Source: Massilia varians (GTDB lineage Bacteria; Pseudomonadota; Gammaproteobacteria; Burkholderiales; Burkholderiaceae_D). From it: 64,000 bases of DNA. A model generated the notes under the pieces. The model was not told the origin of the DNA. It made no database searches and was given only the letters and a program-made list of their open reading frames with translations. Location of the stretch: contig NZ_AP026966.1 in NCBI RefSeq assembly GCF_027923905.1, forward strand, positions 3,287,001 to 3,351,000, in the 5' to 3' direction. Positions 37,596-48,863 of this stretch are shown here, piece after piece (position 1 is the first letter of the stretch; each line of letters begins with the position of its first letter). Position numbers and translations under genes: made by a program.

Positions 37596-38565
37596 GGCTG
37601 CCTCTCATCCTTCAACTTCGTTTTGAATTCGACGACCTGTTTGGTTTCCCTATTCTGAGCCGCATGAGTTTCGATTTTTGTACCGTCCTTCGCAACGTGA
37701 TTGCCTCCAGACACTTTCTGCCAATCGCCGGCTTTGCCACCATGCTGCTCAGAAAGACGTCCAGCGTCTCGGTAAGGTGTTTTCGTTCCAGCGCCTGCAA
37801 TTACCTCGCCTTTTCCAGCAGCCAGCCGTGCAGTTTGTGCCTCGCTCGCCAGAGATTTTCCAGCTTTAGTGCCTGAACGGCAGACTTCCCGGCTGCGCCA
37901 GCCACAACAGTGGCTTCTGCAGGAGCCATGATTGCAGCTGCTACGGGAGGACCAATCAGCATACCAATCCCCACCGCGATAGCTGGCCCTCGGAAGGGCT
38001 CGTACACAGATGCGTTACCTGCCGCTACGTCGTTGCGGAACTGGTCCCCGAACCCCTCGGCAGCGCGCTCCTGGCGACCGTCCGGATCAATGTATTTGTA
38101 GGGGTTGTTGGCCGCGTAAGCGTAGCGATTGAAGCCGCCGCCGGTATTCGCATCCGGTCACCGGATCTATGCTCAAGAATCGTCCAGCAAACGCATCATA
38201 ATACCGCTGCTGCATGTACACGAGTCCTGTATCGTTGTCGTTCACATGCCCCGTGAACCCGATAGTCCTCGGCGAGCCTGCCACGATGTACCCGTACGGC
38301 TCGTAGCGCGTCCGATTCAGTATCACCCCCGCCGCATTGGTCTGCGCCACCGGACTGCCCAGCGCATCGGTATGGCTGTAGGTCACCGTGCTGCCACTCA
38401 CCTCGGCCAGCACGTGGTTGCGCATGTAGACATACTTGGTCGGCGTGCCGCCGCTGGGTGCAACGTACAGCAGCTTGCCGTCCTGGGCGTACACCTGCAC
38501 TCGCGTCACCCCGTCGGTGCCGACGACGCTCACCCTTCTCTTGAAACCGTCGTAGGTGTAGGTAG
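37592..38565 (-). pseudogene. C-terminal part of the Rhs/YD-repeat toxin, frameshifted
   Basis: Begins directly after the IS3 element and continues the Rhs frame (TYTYDGFKRRVSVVGTDG). The Rhs core end is seen: YGYIVAGSPRTIGFTGH and LVYMQQRYYDAFAGRFLSIDPVT. At about 38147 the frame shifts (core resumes as DANTGGGFNRYAYAANNPYKYIDPDGR); at about 37875 it shifts back to the original frame. The last ~90 residues form the variable tip (GGKAGDWQKVSGGNHVAKDG, then ETHAAQNRETKQVVEFKTK). The two shifts compensate, but 38140-37875 is out of frame and hits a stop at 38087. The toxin activity is not identified. Confidence 0.8.
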
Positions 38566-38604
38566 TGAATCGCCCCGGCTTTCGTGGAGGCCGGTTTGTG
38601 TGAG

Positions 38605-39507
38605 TCAGGCCGGGATAGCTTGACTACTCAACTGCTTGTAATAGTTTGCCTCAGCTTCTGCCGGCGGTATATAGCCGAGTGGTTCCAGTAAGCGGTGGTG
38701 GTTGAACCAGGATACCCATTCCAGCGTGGCCAGTTCGACGGCTTCACGCGTTTTCCAGGGGGCGCGGCGGTGGATCAGCTCAGCCTTGTAGAGTCCGTTG
38801 ATGGTCTCGGCCAGCGCGTTATCGTAACTGTCCCCTTTGCTGCCCACAGATGGCTCAATGCCAGCTTCTGCCAGACGTTCGCTGTACTTTATTGACACGT
38901 ATTGCGACCCTCTATCGCTGTGATGGACCAGCTCGTTTCGCTCCGGCTGCCGCGCATACAGCGCCTGTTCCAGCGCATCGAGTACGAAGTCGGTCCGCAT
39001 CGAACTGCTCACCCGCCAGCCAACGATGCGCCGGGCGAAGACGTCGATGACGAAGGCAACGTAGACAAAACCCTGCCAGGTCGACACGTACGTGAAATCG
39101 CTGACCCACAGCTGGTTCGGCCGCTCGGCCTTAAACTGGCGGTTGACCCGGTCGAGCGGACACGGTGCCTTCATATCGGGAACCGTCGTACGTACGACCT
39201 TGCCACGCATGACGCCACGCAGCCCGGCCTTGCGCATCAAGCGCTCCACCGTGCAGCGGGCCACGTCCGTTCCCTCGCGTCGCAACTGGCGCCAGACCTT
39301 GTCGGCGCCATAGACCTGCATGTTTGCCTGCCAAACGCGCTCAATGTCGACGCTCAGCACATCGTCACGCTGGATTCTTGCACAACGCAAGGCCGGGTTG
39401 CGCTGCTGCGCGGCGTAACGCCAGTAGCCAGACGGCGCGACCTGCATCACACGGCAGATCGGCTCGACACCGTAGACGTGGCGGTACTGGTCGATGAATG
39501 CCCTCAC
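38605..39507 (-). CDS. IS3-family transposase OrfB (DDE catalytic domain)
   Basis: 300 aa. An HTH_21-like N-part ([32 protein letters not shown]) is followed by the rve integrase core with the DDE residues in [22 protein letters not shown] and [12 protein letters not shown]. It overlaps OrfA by 4 bases and is probably made as a -1 frameshift fusion, as usual in IS3. Confidence 0.92.
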   Translation of the reverse strand: MRAFIDQYRHVYGVEPICRVMQVAPSGYWRYAAQQRNPALRCARIQRDDVLSVDIERVWQANMQVYGADKVWRQLRREGTDVARCTVERLMRKAGLRGVMRGKVVRTTVPDMKAPCPLDRVNRQFKAERPNQLWVSDFTYVSTWQGFVYVAFVIDVFARRIVGWRVSSSMRTDFVLDALEQALYARQPERNELVHHSDRGSQYVSIKYSERLAEAGIEPSVGSKGDSYDNALAETINGLYKAELIHRRAPWKTREAVELATLEWVSWFNHHRLLEPLGYIPPAEAEANYYKQLSSQAIPA

Positions 39508-39827
39508 GGCTTGAAGCGGCGGTCGAGCTCCGCCTGGGCGAAAAACGCACTCGCCAGACGCAGAATCTCGTTTGTCTTGCGCAGCTCGCGCACCTCTCGC
39601 TCCAGGGCTTTAATGCGCTCTTCTTCGGCAGTAGTCGGACCAGGACGCTGGCCGGTATCACGCTCTTGCTGGCGCACCCAGCGGCGCAGCGTCTCAGGAG
39701 TGCAGCCGATCTTGGCCGCGATCGACGTGATCGCTGCCCACTGCGATTCGTACTCGCTGGCTGCTTCGCTGACCATGCGCACAGCGCGCTCGATGACTTC
39801 GGGAGAATATTTCGGTTGCTTCTTCAT
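39504..39827 (-). CDS. IS3-family OrfA (helix-turn-helix subunit)
   Basis: 107 aa. The helix-turn-helix ([19 protein letters not shown]) is followed by a leucine-zipper-like coil ([22 protein letters not shown]). Standard IS3 OrfA length. Its 3' end overlaps OrfB. Confidence 0.9.
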   Translation of the reverse strand: MKKQPKYSPEVIERAVRMVSEAASEYESQWAAITSIAAKIGCTPETLRRWVRQQERDTGQRPGPTTAEEERIKALEREVRELRKTNEILRLASAFFAQAELDRRFKP

Positions 39828-39877
39828 AGCTCCATTTTCTCAAAGAACGGAGCCTCTACAAAACCCGGGGCGATTCA

Positions 39878-42800
39878 GTAGCTCTGCCGACTGCCCGTTT
39901 CATCCGGTTGGCCAGGTCGTACTCGAACACCTGGCTGTTGCGCTGCGTGACGTTGCCGCGCACGTCGTAGCCGTAGGTGACGTTGAAGCCCGGCGGACCA
40001 TTCGTGATGCTGTCCAGGCGATTAGTCGTCGCGTTGATGTTGTGGAGCGTATTGCGCGCGCTGATGCCGCCGGTGATCGTGGTGCTGGTCAGGTTGTCCA
40101 GCACATCGTAGCCATAGGTGGCAGTACCCCACATGTTCGGCGCGGTGGCTGTTTTCAGACGCTCCAGGCCATCGTAGCTCATTGAGCGGTTGCTCACGTT
40201 CGACGGCAGCAGGTCAAGAATCGAAGTGACGTTGCCGCTGGCGTCGTAGCCATATTGGTCGTCGCGCACCCCGCCCAGGTCGGTCGACCGCAGAGGCAGG
40301 CCGCGCTCGTTCTGGGTGGTGCTGTGCTTGATGCCGGTGGTGCTGCCGTAGTTGAAGCTGGCGATGCCGCCGTTGGGGTGGTGCAGGATCGCGTTGGCAT
40401 AGGGGCCGACCTGGCGCGGTTCGCCCAGGGCGTTAGGGTTGTAGGCGACCGGCGTGTTATCGGGATAGGTCAACTGCGCGAGCGAGCCGTTGGAGTCGTA
40501 GTTGCGGCTGATGTTGTAGGTCACGCCGCCATAGACCAGGCTTTCTCTCTCGAGCAGGCGCCGCTTGTTGTAGGTATTGGTCCAGACCGCGCCATCCGAG
40601 CTGACCGTGTTCAGCAGGCCGTCAGGCGTGAGAGTGACCGAAACCGCCGGGCTGTTGTCGCCGTAGGTCAAGCCGGTCGACCGGTTACGCGCGTCGTATT
40701 GATAAGTGATCTTGCTCGCTGCAGGCACGCTGGCCGTGTCGCACGATGTCGTCGACGGCAAGGCGAGGCCGCTGGCGCGCCAAGAGACATTGTCGGCGCC
40801 GTCGTAGTCCTGCACGGTCGCGCCGTTCTCCGGCTCGATGGTCTTGCACAGGCGCTGGGCGCTGTCGTAGACGTAGCGGCGGGTGACGCTCTTCGTGTTG
40901 TCGCTACGCCTGATCGAGAGTGGCTTGCCGAAGACATCGCGCGTGATCGAGACATCTGCGCGCTCGGGCCCGAGAATGTTCGTGATCGACGCTTGCGATG
41001 GTTCGTCGAAAGCCTGATATCCATACACGGTAGCGTAGCCACGCGGACTAGTTACCGTGGTCGTAAACCCGAGGTCGTAGGTGGTCCTGGTCCAGGCGTA
41101 ACCGTCCGGCTCCCCGACTTCGCTTTTCGCAGCTTTCGCAGTCTGGCGCCCAAGGGCGTCGTACGCATAGTAGACCCCTGGGCCGATCTGGCCGTAGGTC
41201 CGTCGCGGATAGGACTCGAAGTTCAGACGCCCGGCGGAGTCATACAGCATCTTGGTCGTGCTCAGGGTCGCGGTGACGTCGCTGTCGTCCCAGCGCTCGA
41301 CGTAAACGGGACGCAGCAGCGCGTCGAAATAGGTAACCGTGCGCGCCGTGCCGGTAGAGATCTGCTGGCGCCAATGACCAGCGGCGAGGTCGAACTGCGC
41401 GCCGGTCGACTGCCAGGTCGAGACCGTTGTCGGCGCCCAATTAACAGTGTCGCCCGTGGGATGATTGATCGACGCCAGGCGGCCCATGGCATCGTAGCCA
41501 AAGGTAGTGGTGAAGCTTGCCTCGTTGGTCAGCGAAGTGATCTTGCCGATATTGTTGACGACAGCGGATTCGAACTTGCTATCGGCATAGTCGATTCGCT
41601 GGGCGATGCCGCGCTTGTAGCTCGAGAACGTTGTTAGCTGGTTTTTCCCGTCCTTGACCGTCGCGACCGTGCCATCGGTGTTGTACGTGTACGTCTGTTG
41701 CAGCTTGCCGAATGTACTGACAGTTTCGAGGTTGGCGGTGGTGGCGTTGTACTGATTTAGCACCATCGACCGGCCCGTGCTGGCCTCTTTGACTTCCTTG
41801 ACCTGACCCAGGACCCATTTGGACAGGTTGTTTTCGTAGCTCGTGTTTTCGGTGCGCGCAAAACCGAGGCTACTCGAACGTTGGATCTGCGTTGGTTTGA
41901 CATAGGTGTCGAATGCGGTCGCTTCCCAAGTAAAGGTCGTTCCCTGTTGGGTGATAATCCGCTTGTCCAGCGGCGCCGGGCGGCTATCCATTGCCGAGTC
42001 ACCCGAATTACTTGGATCGCCCACGCCGAAGTAATTCGGATAGGGACCTGCGCCATAGGCTCGGTAACGGTTGGACGTCGTCCGCAAGGCCGATCTTTCG
42101 TCCCAGCCTGCTTCCGTCAGCTCCAGACGTCCTTCATTCACATCCTTGTGATTCCCGAACGTGTAGCGGGTAACGAAACCTTCCGGAGCAGTCACGCGGA
42201 CGGTTTTCGTTTCGGGACAACTGATGCAAGTATCCCAGCTGGCGTTGGACTCGCCATAATCGATTGTCCAGGATAGTGAGCTCAGCCCTGGTCCGGAAAT
42301 CGTCTTATTGATAACAGACTGGGTGACGAAGTAACGGGGGACTACGGGAGGGGAGTCGGTACTAAAGCACCCCGTCTGCACCTTTGACCGCCCGTGCAAG
42401 GTTGGACGGAGCGTAAACGTTCCGGTTGCACCGGATGGATGCACGATAATGCCGGTGTAATCGATTGCGGTGAACATCGGCACGTCATAGCAGCCACCGT
42501 TGTTCTGGAACGTAACTGGCTTGAGCAAGTTGTGGAAGCTGTCTGGGAAAGTCCAGGACGAGTTGTCGGGCTGCGTCACCTTGCGTAGATCGAAAATCGT
42601 CGATGCTGAACCTTGCACCGGGAATTCGGCGTAGTCATAGGTCCAGGTACGCATCCCATCGCTGACGGTCTTGACCACGTCCGCCAAGCCCAAAGTATTC
42701 GGTACGTAAGTGAGGACAAGCGACCGCCCGTCGCTGGAATCGATCCGTGTGAGATTGCGGGACTTAGCCGGATCTGGGTTATATGTGTATGTAACCCAGT

Positions 42801-43722
42801 TGCCGTAGCGGTCTTCAACCCTAGTAGCAAGGATCCAGATTTCATCCCGTTGCAAGGTAAACGTGGTCGCAGCGTTGTCGGGCGAAGGATTCTCGGGAAG
42901 AAAAGGCGTTCCTCCGCTTTCCTTTTCTGGCGGTGGCGCCGTTCCTTTCTGCTGTTGCTCTAGCACCTGGGCTGCCACGGTGAGCGCACCTTGCGGCTCA
43001 GGGGAGGGCTTGGCCAACGTTTGCACGGGGTAACGGACATACCAGTCGAAGTAGTACTTCGTTCCATCCGGTGCGATAGCCAGGAAACCTTCGCCTCCGG
43101 TCACCGGGACCGTCGTGGTTGAAGGGTTTTTCAGCGTCGTCAGGCAGGACACTGCCCACAAGTTGGAAGTGACGATCGGATAGTTTGCAGCAGGCGCCGG
43201 GACATGGGGGTTGGAGGGATCGCGGAGCAGTAGTCGCTGCTCGCCCTTGCCTGGCACGTAGAGATAACTGCCTTTCCAGAATTCGTCGTAATCCCAGTAA
43301 GCGCTACCATTATTGGATGTCGCCGTGGGCGGTGCACCAAATTTCGAACAGCGAGTCATACCTTTGAAGCCGTCTTTCCATCCGTCGGAACGCGCGAAAA
43401 TACCGTACACGTGAGGGACGTCGAGTTCCCATTGGCCAAATGGCCGGCTTGTCTCGCCCCGTTGGCCAGTCTTGATGCGGCGTCCAATAGATACTGGCAG
43501 AGTGTTATTCCCCGGAAGGCTGACATCTGTCTGCGTGAAGTCTAGGGCGCCGTTGTAGAAATTAATTGAGTCTCCGAAAAGGTCTGTTCCAACGGCAGCA
43601 ACGGCGCTTGGCGAGAGGATTTGCTTCCTCTGCTCTTCAAAGGAAGTGATGTTCTGACCGGAGGCGATCAATGAAACGAACTGAAGAGAAACGAAAACGA
43701 ACGCACGAGAGGGACTACGCAT
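39878..43722 (-). pseudogene. Rhs/YD-repeat protein, N-terminal 1280 residues, cut by IS3
   Basis: Starts at ATG 43722 (GTG 43734 is the alternative) with a signal peptide (AFVFVSLQFVSLIASGQN). Residues to about 500 are a secreted N-terminal region. The rest is a run of YD repeats (TFGYDAMGRLASINHPTG, ITYQYDARNRSTGLTYGD, ATYGYDVLDNLTSTTITG, FEYDLANRMKRAVGRAT). The signal peptide and the lack of PAAR or VgrG genes point to a Sec-exported or wall-associated YD-repeat toxin rather than a T6SS-loaded one. In the present sequence the frame runs 22 bases into the IS and stops. Confidence 0.85.
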
Positions 43723-43852
43723 AAGGCACCCCACTGTCTTTGAATGGTTGAGATAACTCGACAGTAAGTGTTTAGTTTCGTGCGATCATCTCCCTCGCCG
43801 TAGCTGGCCTTTGTTCCGTGCAAAGGCTATGCTGGGCGAGTTGATTGCTGGG

Positions 43853-44874
43853 TTCAGCAGTCCCGGCATTCAATCGCACCAGGAGCAATTGGCAGCATGA
43901 GTTCACGTATTCACCCGCAGGCCCGTACCACACCGAAAATCCGGCAAGAGATCAAGGATTCGGGCCTGTCGGACCGGCAGGCCGCCAAGGTCTTCAACAT
44001 CAGCCGCGCTACCGCCCGCAAATGGCTCAAGCGCGACGACGTGCAGGACCGCTCGCACCGTGCCCATACCCTGCACACGACCCTGAGCGCAGCGCAGGAG
44101 AACATTGTGCTCGCGCTACGCCAGTCGCTCTTCCTGCCGCTCGACGATCTGCTGTTCATCACGCGGCAATACATCAATGCCGACGTCTCCCGGTCGGGCA
44201 TCGCACGCCTGCTCAAGCGCGAGGGCATGTCGCGCCTTGAAGACGTGATCCCGAAGGCCGAAGGCGAAACGATCTCTCCGAAGAAGACCTTCAAGGACTA
44301 CGAGCCAGGCTTCATTCATATCGACATCAAGTATTTGCCCCAGATGCCGGACGAGACCTCGCGCCGTTACCTGTTCGTCGCCATCGACCGCGCCACGCGC
44401 TGGGTCTTCATGCACATCTACGGCGACATGACTGACAAGAGCAGCGTCGATTTCCTGCGCCGCTTGAAGCTGGCCTCGCCGATCAAGATCAGCAAGATCC
44501 TGACCGATAACGGCTCGCAATTTACCGACCGTTTCGCTACCAAGGACAAGAAGCCAAGCGGGCAGCACGCCTTCGACGTGGCTTGCGCCGCACTGCCTGC
44601 CGAGCACCGCCTGGCGCCGCCGCGGCATCCGCAAACGAACGGCATGGTCGAACGCTTCAACGGACGCATCAACGAACTGCTGCAGCAAACCCGCTTCGAC
44701 AGCAGAGCCGACCTGGAAACGACCTTGCTGAACTATTTGAAGCTGTACAACCACCACATCCCGCAGCGTGCACTCGACGCCAAAACGCCCATCCTGGCGC
44801 TCAAGGAATGGCAGCAGAAACGGCCAGAATTATTCGTTAAACGGGTCTATGAACAGGCGGGACTTGACAGCTAA
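43853..44874 (+). mobile_element. IS481-family insertion sequence (ends approximate)
   Basis: The right end carries GACTTGACAGCTAA with the transposase stop at its edge. Its complement (TGTCAAGTCCCGCC) is matched at the left by CAGCAGTCCCGGC near 43855. The ends are imperfect and no certain target duplication is seen, so boundaries are within a few bases. Confidence 0.6.
43897..44874 (+). CDS. IS481-family transposase (copy 1)
   Basis: 325 aa. The N-terminal helix-turn-helix (SDRQAAKVFNISRATARKWLKR) is followed by the rve core with DDE residues in FIHIDIKYLPQ, ILTDNGSQFTD and NGMVERFNGRI. It ends ELFVKRVYEQAGLDS. CACCAGGAGCAATTGGCAGC precedes the ATG. It shares the core with the second IS481 copy at 52-53 kb but is clearly diverged, so the two are different elements. 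Confidence 0.92.
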   Translation: MSSRIHPQARTTPKIRQEIKDSGLSDRQAAKVFNISRATARKWLKRDDVQDRSHRAHTLHTTLSAAQENIVLALRQSLFLPLDDLLFITRQYINADVSRSGIARLLKREGMSRLEDVIPKAEGETISPKKTFKDYEPGFIHIDIKYLPQMPDETSRRYLFVAIDRATRWVFMHIYGDMTDKSSVDFLRRLKLASPIKISKILTDNGSQFTDRFATKDKKPSGQHAFDVACAALPAEHRLAPPRHPQTNGMVERFNGRINELLQQTRFDSRADLETTLLNYLKLYNHHIPQRALDAKTPILALKEWQQKRPELFVKRVYEQAGLDS

Positions 44875-45230
44875 TCGCTACGTCGTAATTACGCTGCTCG
44901 CATAATATCTTGCAGTTTCACAATCATCCAATGGGAAAATGACCGCCTCGGCGCGGAACTCTTCGCGTACGTGCGTTTTTCTGATTTGCTTATGTTGACT
45001 GCCTTTGATCAGTATTTCAGACGGGAGTGTGCGAAAATTTCAGGCTACCTCACTCACGAACCGAATTGGCTATGCAAGATACACTCGCTGCTAATCACAA
45101 TTCAACGTGAGCTTTCCATGCAGCCGGACGCGATACAAGGATCGCGCACGCTGTAGTGCTAGGACTCCCGGCAGCAGCCAACGCACAAGCGTGCCGCTAG
45201 TAGCAGCCAAAAACACTTCAAGGCGAATCC
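44875..45230. other. AT-richer intergenic region, no supported gene
   Basis: 356 bases between the IS481 element and the lacI-type gene. A 61-codon plus-strand frame (44971-45156) has no ribosome binding site or recognisable sequence. I see no promoter or repeat of note. Confidence 0.5.
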
Positions 45231-46244
45231 TTAGATCGCCCGCACCGACTCGCGTACCACCAGGCTGGGCTCCGGCACTTCGAGCTCGAGCGGCTGCTGG
45301 CGGATCATGCGCAGGATTGCCCGCCCCAGGCGCTGGCCGACGTCGAACAGCGGCTGGCGCACCGTGGTCAGGGGCGGCGTCGTGTACATCGAGCTGTGCA
45401 GGTCGTCGAAGCCGACCACGGAGACCTCGTCCGGCACCGTGATGCCGCGCCGGAACAGGGCCAGGCGGGCGCCATAGGCGGTCAGGTCGTTGGCCGCGAA
45501 GATGGCGGTGAAGCGCTGGTTCGAGGCGAGCAGGCGCTCGACCGCCCGCAAGCCGCCGGACTCGGAAAAGTCGCCCTGCAGCACCAGCTTGCGCTGCGCC
45601 TTGATCCCGTGTTTGGCCAGGGTGTCGCGGTAGCCGGCCAGGCGCGCCAGCGCATCCCGGTGGTCGGAGGGGCCGGCGATGAAGGCGATGTCGCGGTGGC
45701 CATGCGCCACCAGGTGCTCGACCGCGTCGCAGGCGCCGCGGTAGTTGTCCAGTGAAAAGCCATAGGTGCGCGGTCCCTGCAGGTCGCGCCCGAAGACGAC
45801 GATCGGCACCTGCTCCGACAGCGCCAGGATCTGCGCGTCTTCCAGGTTCCCGCTCAGGATCACCAGGCCGTCCACCCGGCGCGCGATCAGAAGTTCGATC
45901 CGCTCCGCCTCCTCGTCCGCATGCCAGTGGCCGGACACGATCAGCGGCGCATAGCCGGTGCCCTGCAGCGCATCGTCGACGCCGGCCATGGCGTCGGCAA
46001 AGTAGCCCGAGGCCAGCGACTGGGTCAGGATGCCGACGGTGCGCGAGCTGCCGGTCTTGAGGTTCTGGGCCAGCACGTTCGGCTTGTAGTTGAGGCGCTC
46101 GATGGCCTGCTCGATGGCCTGGCGCTTGTCGTCCGACACCTTGGCGGTGCCGTTGAGCAGGCGCGACACGGTGGCCGCCGACACCCCGGCCACGCGGGCG
46201 ACTTCATGGACGGTGGCCGTCGGCCGTTCGGATGCTTTTCTCAT
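45231..46244 (-). CDS. LacI-family regulator (probable beta-glucoside/cellobiose repressor)
   Basis: 337 aa from ATG 46244; the frame is open upstream, but the helix-turn-helix fixes the start. HTH at residues 11-33 ([22 protein letters not shown]), hinge [22 protein letters not shown], then the sugar-binding fold ([41 protein letters not shown]). Recognition residues Ala-Ala before TVSR are like those of CcpA and GalR (x-Ala-TVSR), whose sites are TGAAA-x-CG-x-TTTCA-like. That matches the palindrome between this gene and GH1. It probably represses gh1-glk-MFS and the other palindrome-bearing genes. Confidence 0.9.
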   Translation of the reverse strand: MRKASERPTATVHEVARVAGVSAATVSRLLNGTAKVSDDKRQAIEQAIERLNYKPNVLAQNLKTGSSRTVGILTQSLASGYFADAMAGVDDALQGTGYAPLIVSGHWHADEEAERIELLIARRVDGLVILSGNLEDAQILALSEQVPIVVFGRDLQGPRTYGFSLDNYRGACDAVEHLVAHGHRDIAFIAGPSDHRDALARLAGYRDTLAKHGIKAQRKLVLQGDFSESGGLRAVERLLASNQRFTAIFAANDLTAYGARLALFRRGITVPDEVSVVGFDDLHSSMYTTPPLTTVRQPLFDVGQRLGRAILRMIRQQPLELEVPEPSLVVRESVRAI

Positions 46245-46342
46245 GCAGGGATGGGGCCAGAACGGCAGCTCGGGGCCGCGGCCGGGGGTGGAAAATTGCC
46301 AGTATAGCAGCAGCCAAGCCGTCACCGCCCGCCAAAATGTCG

Positions 46343-46385
46343 TTGACACCCGCTCCGGCACGCGCATATGATGAAATCGATTTCA
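46343..46385 (+). promoter_or_regulatory. GH1 operon promoter with LacI-type operator
   Basis: TTGACA (46343-46348), 18 bases, TATGAT (46367-46372), then the perfect palindrome TGAAATCGATTTCA (46372-46385). The arrangement is the same as at the GH9 gene: the palindrome begins on the last base of the -10 box. Confidence 0.8.
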
Positions 46386-46453
46386 TAGATAGCTTCCGGG
46401 TGGCTGCGCCAGTGCGCCACCGGCCGCACCGCCAACCTCGACCCCAATCCGCC

Positions 46454-47788
<1,335 letters not shown>

Positions 47789-47828
47789 CACGCTTGTCCG
47801 TCACATAAAAAGAAACACGGAGGAGACA

Positions 47829-48863
47829 ATGAACGACGAACAATACCGGGACGGACCGCGCCTGGTGGCCGATATCGGCGGCACCAACGCGCGCTTCGCC
47901 CTGGAGCGCGGCCCGGGGTGTATCGAACAGACCGAGACCCTGCCCTGCGCCGACTACCCGCGCTTCCAGGACGCCGCGCGTGCCTATTTGGCGCGCCACG
48001 GCGGCGCCGGCGTACGCCATGCGGTGATCGCCATCGCCAATCCGGTCGACGGCGATGTCGTCAAGATGACCAACCACTGCTGGGAATTTTCGCTGCAGGC
48101 GGCGCGCGCCGAACTGGGCCTCAGCACCCTGCTGGCGGTGAACGACTTCGCCGCGCTGGCGACGGCGGTGCCGCTGCTGGCCGCTTCCGAACTGGTGCAG
48201 GTGGGCGGCGGCGCGCCGGCGCTGGACGGCGTGATCGGCCTGGTCGGCGCCGGCACGAGCCTGGGCATGGCGGGGCTGCTGCCGGCGCATGGGCGCTGGA
48301 CCGCCCTGCAAAGCGAAGGCGGGCACGTGGCCTTTTCGCCTGCCGACCGGCGCGAACAGGACATCCTGGCCTATTGCTGGCAGCGCTGGGAGCACGTCTC
48401 GGCCGAACGCCTGGTCTCCGGCCCCGGGCTGGCGCTGATCCACGCAGCGCTGTGCGCGCGCGCCGGTCTTGCCCCCGCGCCGCTGGAGCCGGCCGTCATC
48501 GTCGAACGGGCACTGATTGGTGAGGACCCGCGGTGCGCCGAGACCCTCGACACCTTCTGCGGCATGCTGGGCACCGTGGCGGCCAACCTCGCCGTGACCC
48601 TGTGCGCGCGCGGCGGCATCTATATCGGCGGCGGCGTGGTGCCGCGCCTGGGCGAGTGGTTCGCGCGCTCGTCCTTCCGCCGGCGCTTCGAGAACAAGGG
48701 GCGCTTTTCCAGCTTCGCCACGCGCATTCCCTGCTTCGTGATCCACGCGCCCTACCCGGCCCTGGGCGGCGCCGCCGCCATGCTGGCCGAACACCTGGAC
48801 GCGCGCCGCGCCGCGCCGCAACAGCCGCAGCCGACGATGGAGGTGCAGCATGGGCACGCCTGA
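47829..48863 (+). CDS. glk: glucokinase
   Basis: 344 aa; ACGGAGGAGACA precedes the ATG. Glk-type (not ROK) fold: phosphate loop LVADIGGTNARFAL at residues 11-24, NHCWEFS, LLAVNDFAALA, GVIGLVGAGTSLG and GGIYIGGGVVPR. It phosphorylates the glucose released by GH1. Its end overlaps the MFS gene by 14 bases, indicating coupled translation. Confidence 0.92.
   Translation: MNDEQYRDGPRLVADIGGTNARFALERGPGCIEQTETLPCADYPRFQDAARAYLARHGGAGVRHAVIAIANPVDGDVVKMTNHCWEFSLQAARAELGLSTLLAVNDFAALATAVPLLAASELVQVGGGAPALDGVIGLVGAGTSLGMAGLLPAHGRWTALQSEGGHVAFSPADRREQDILAYCWQRWEHVSAERLVSGPGLALIHAALCARAGLAPAPLEPAVIVERALIGEDPRCAETLDTFCGMLGTVAANLAVTLCARGGIYIGGGVVPRLGEWFARSSFRRRFENKGRFSSFATRIPCFVIHAPYPALGGAAAMLAEHLDARRAAPQQPQPTMEVQHGHA

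Larger units (their letters stand above)
38566..39877 (-). mobile_element. IS3-family insertion sequence, 1312 bp, complete
   Basis: Inverted repeats begin TGAATCGCCCCGG at both ends (38566 and, complemented, 39877) and continue imperfectly for about 28 bases. The flanking direct repeat is GTAG (38562-38565 and 39878-39881). Two overlapping frames encode the transposase. Removing the element plus one GTAG restores the Rhs reading frame exactly. Confidence 0.9.

Noticed and set aside
37612..37800. A separate 62-codon minus-strand gene next to the immunity-like gene
   Set aside because: It is an off-frame reading of the Rhs toxin tip, which reads through this stretch in the correct frame up to the ATGA overlap.
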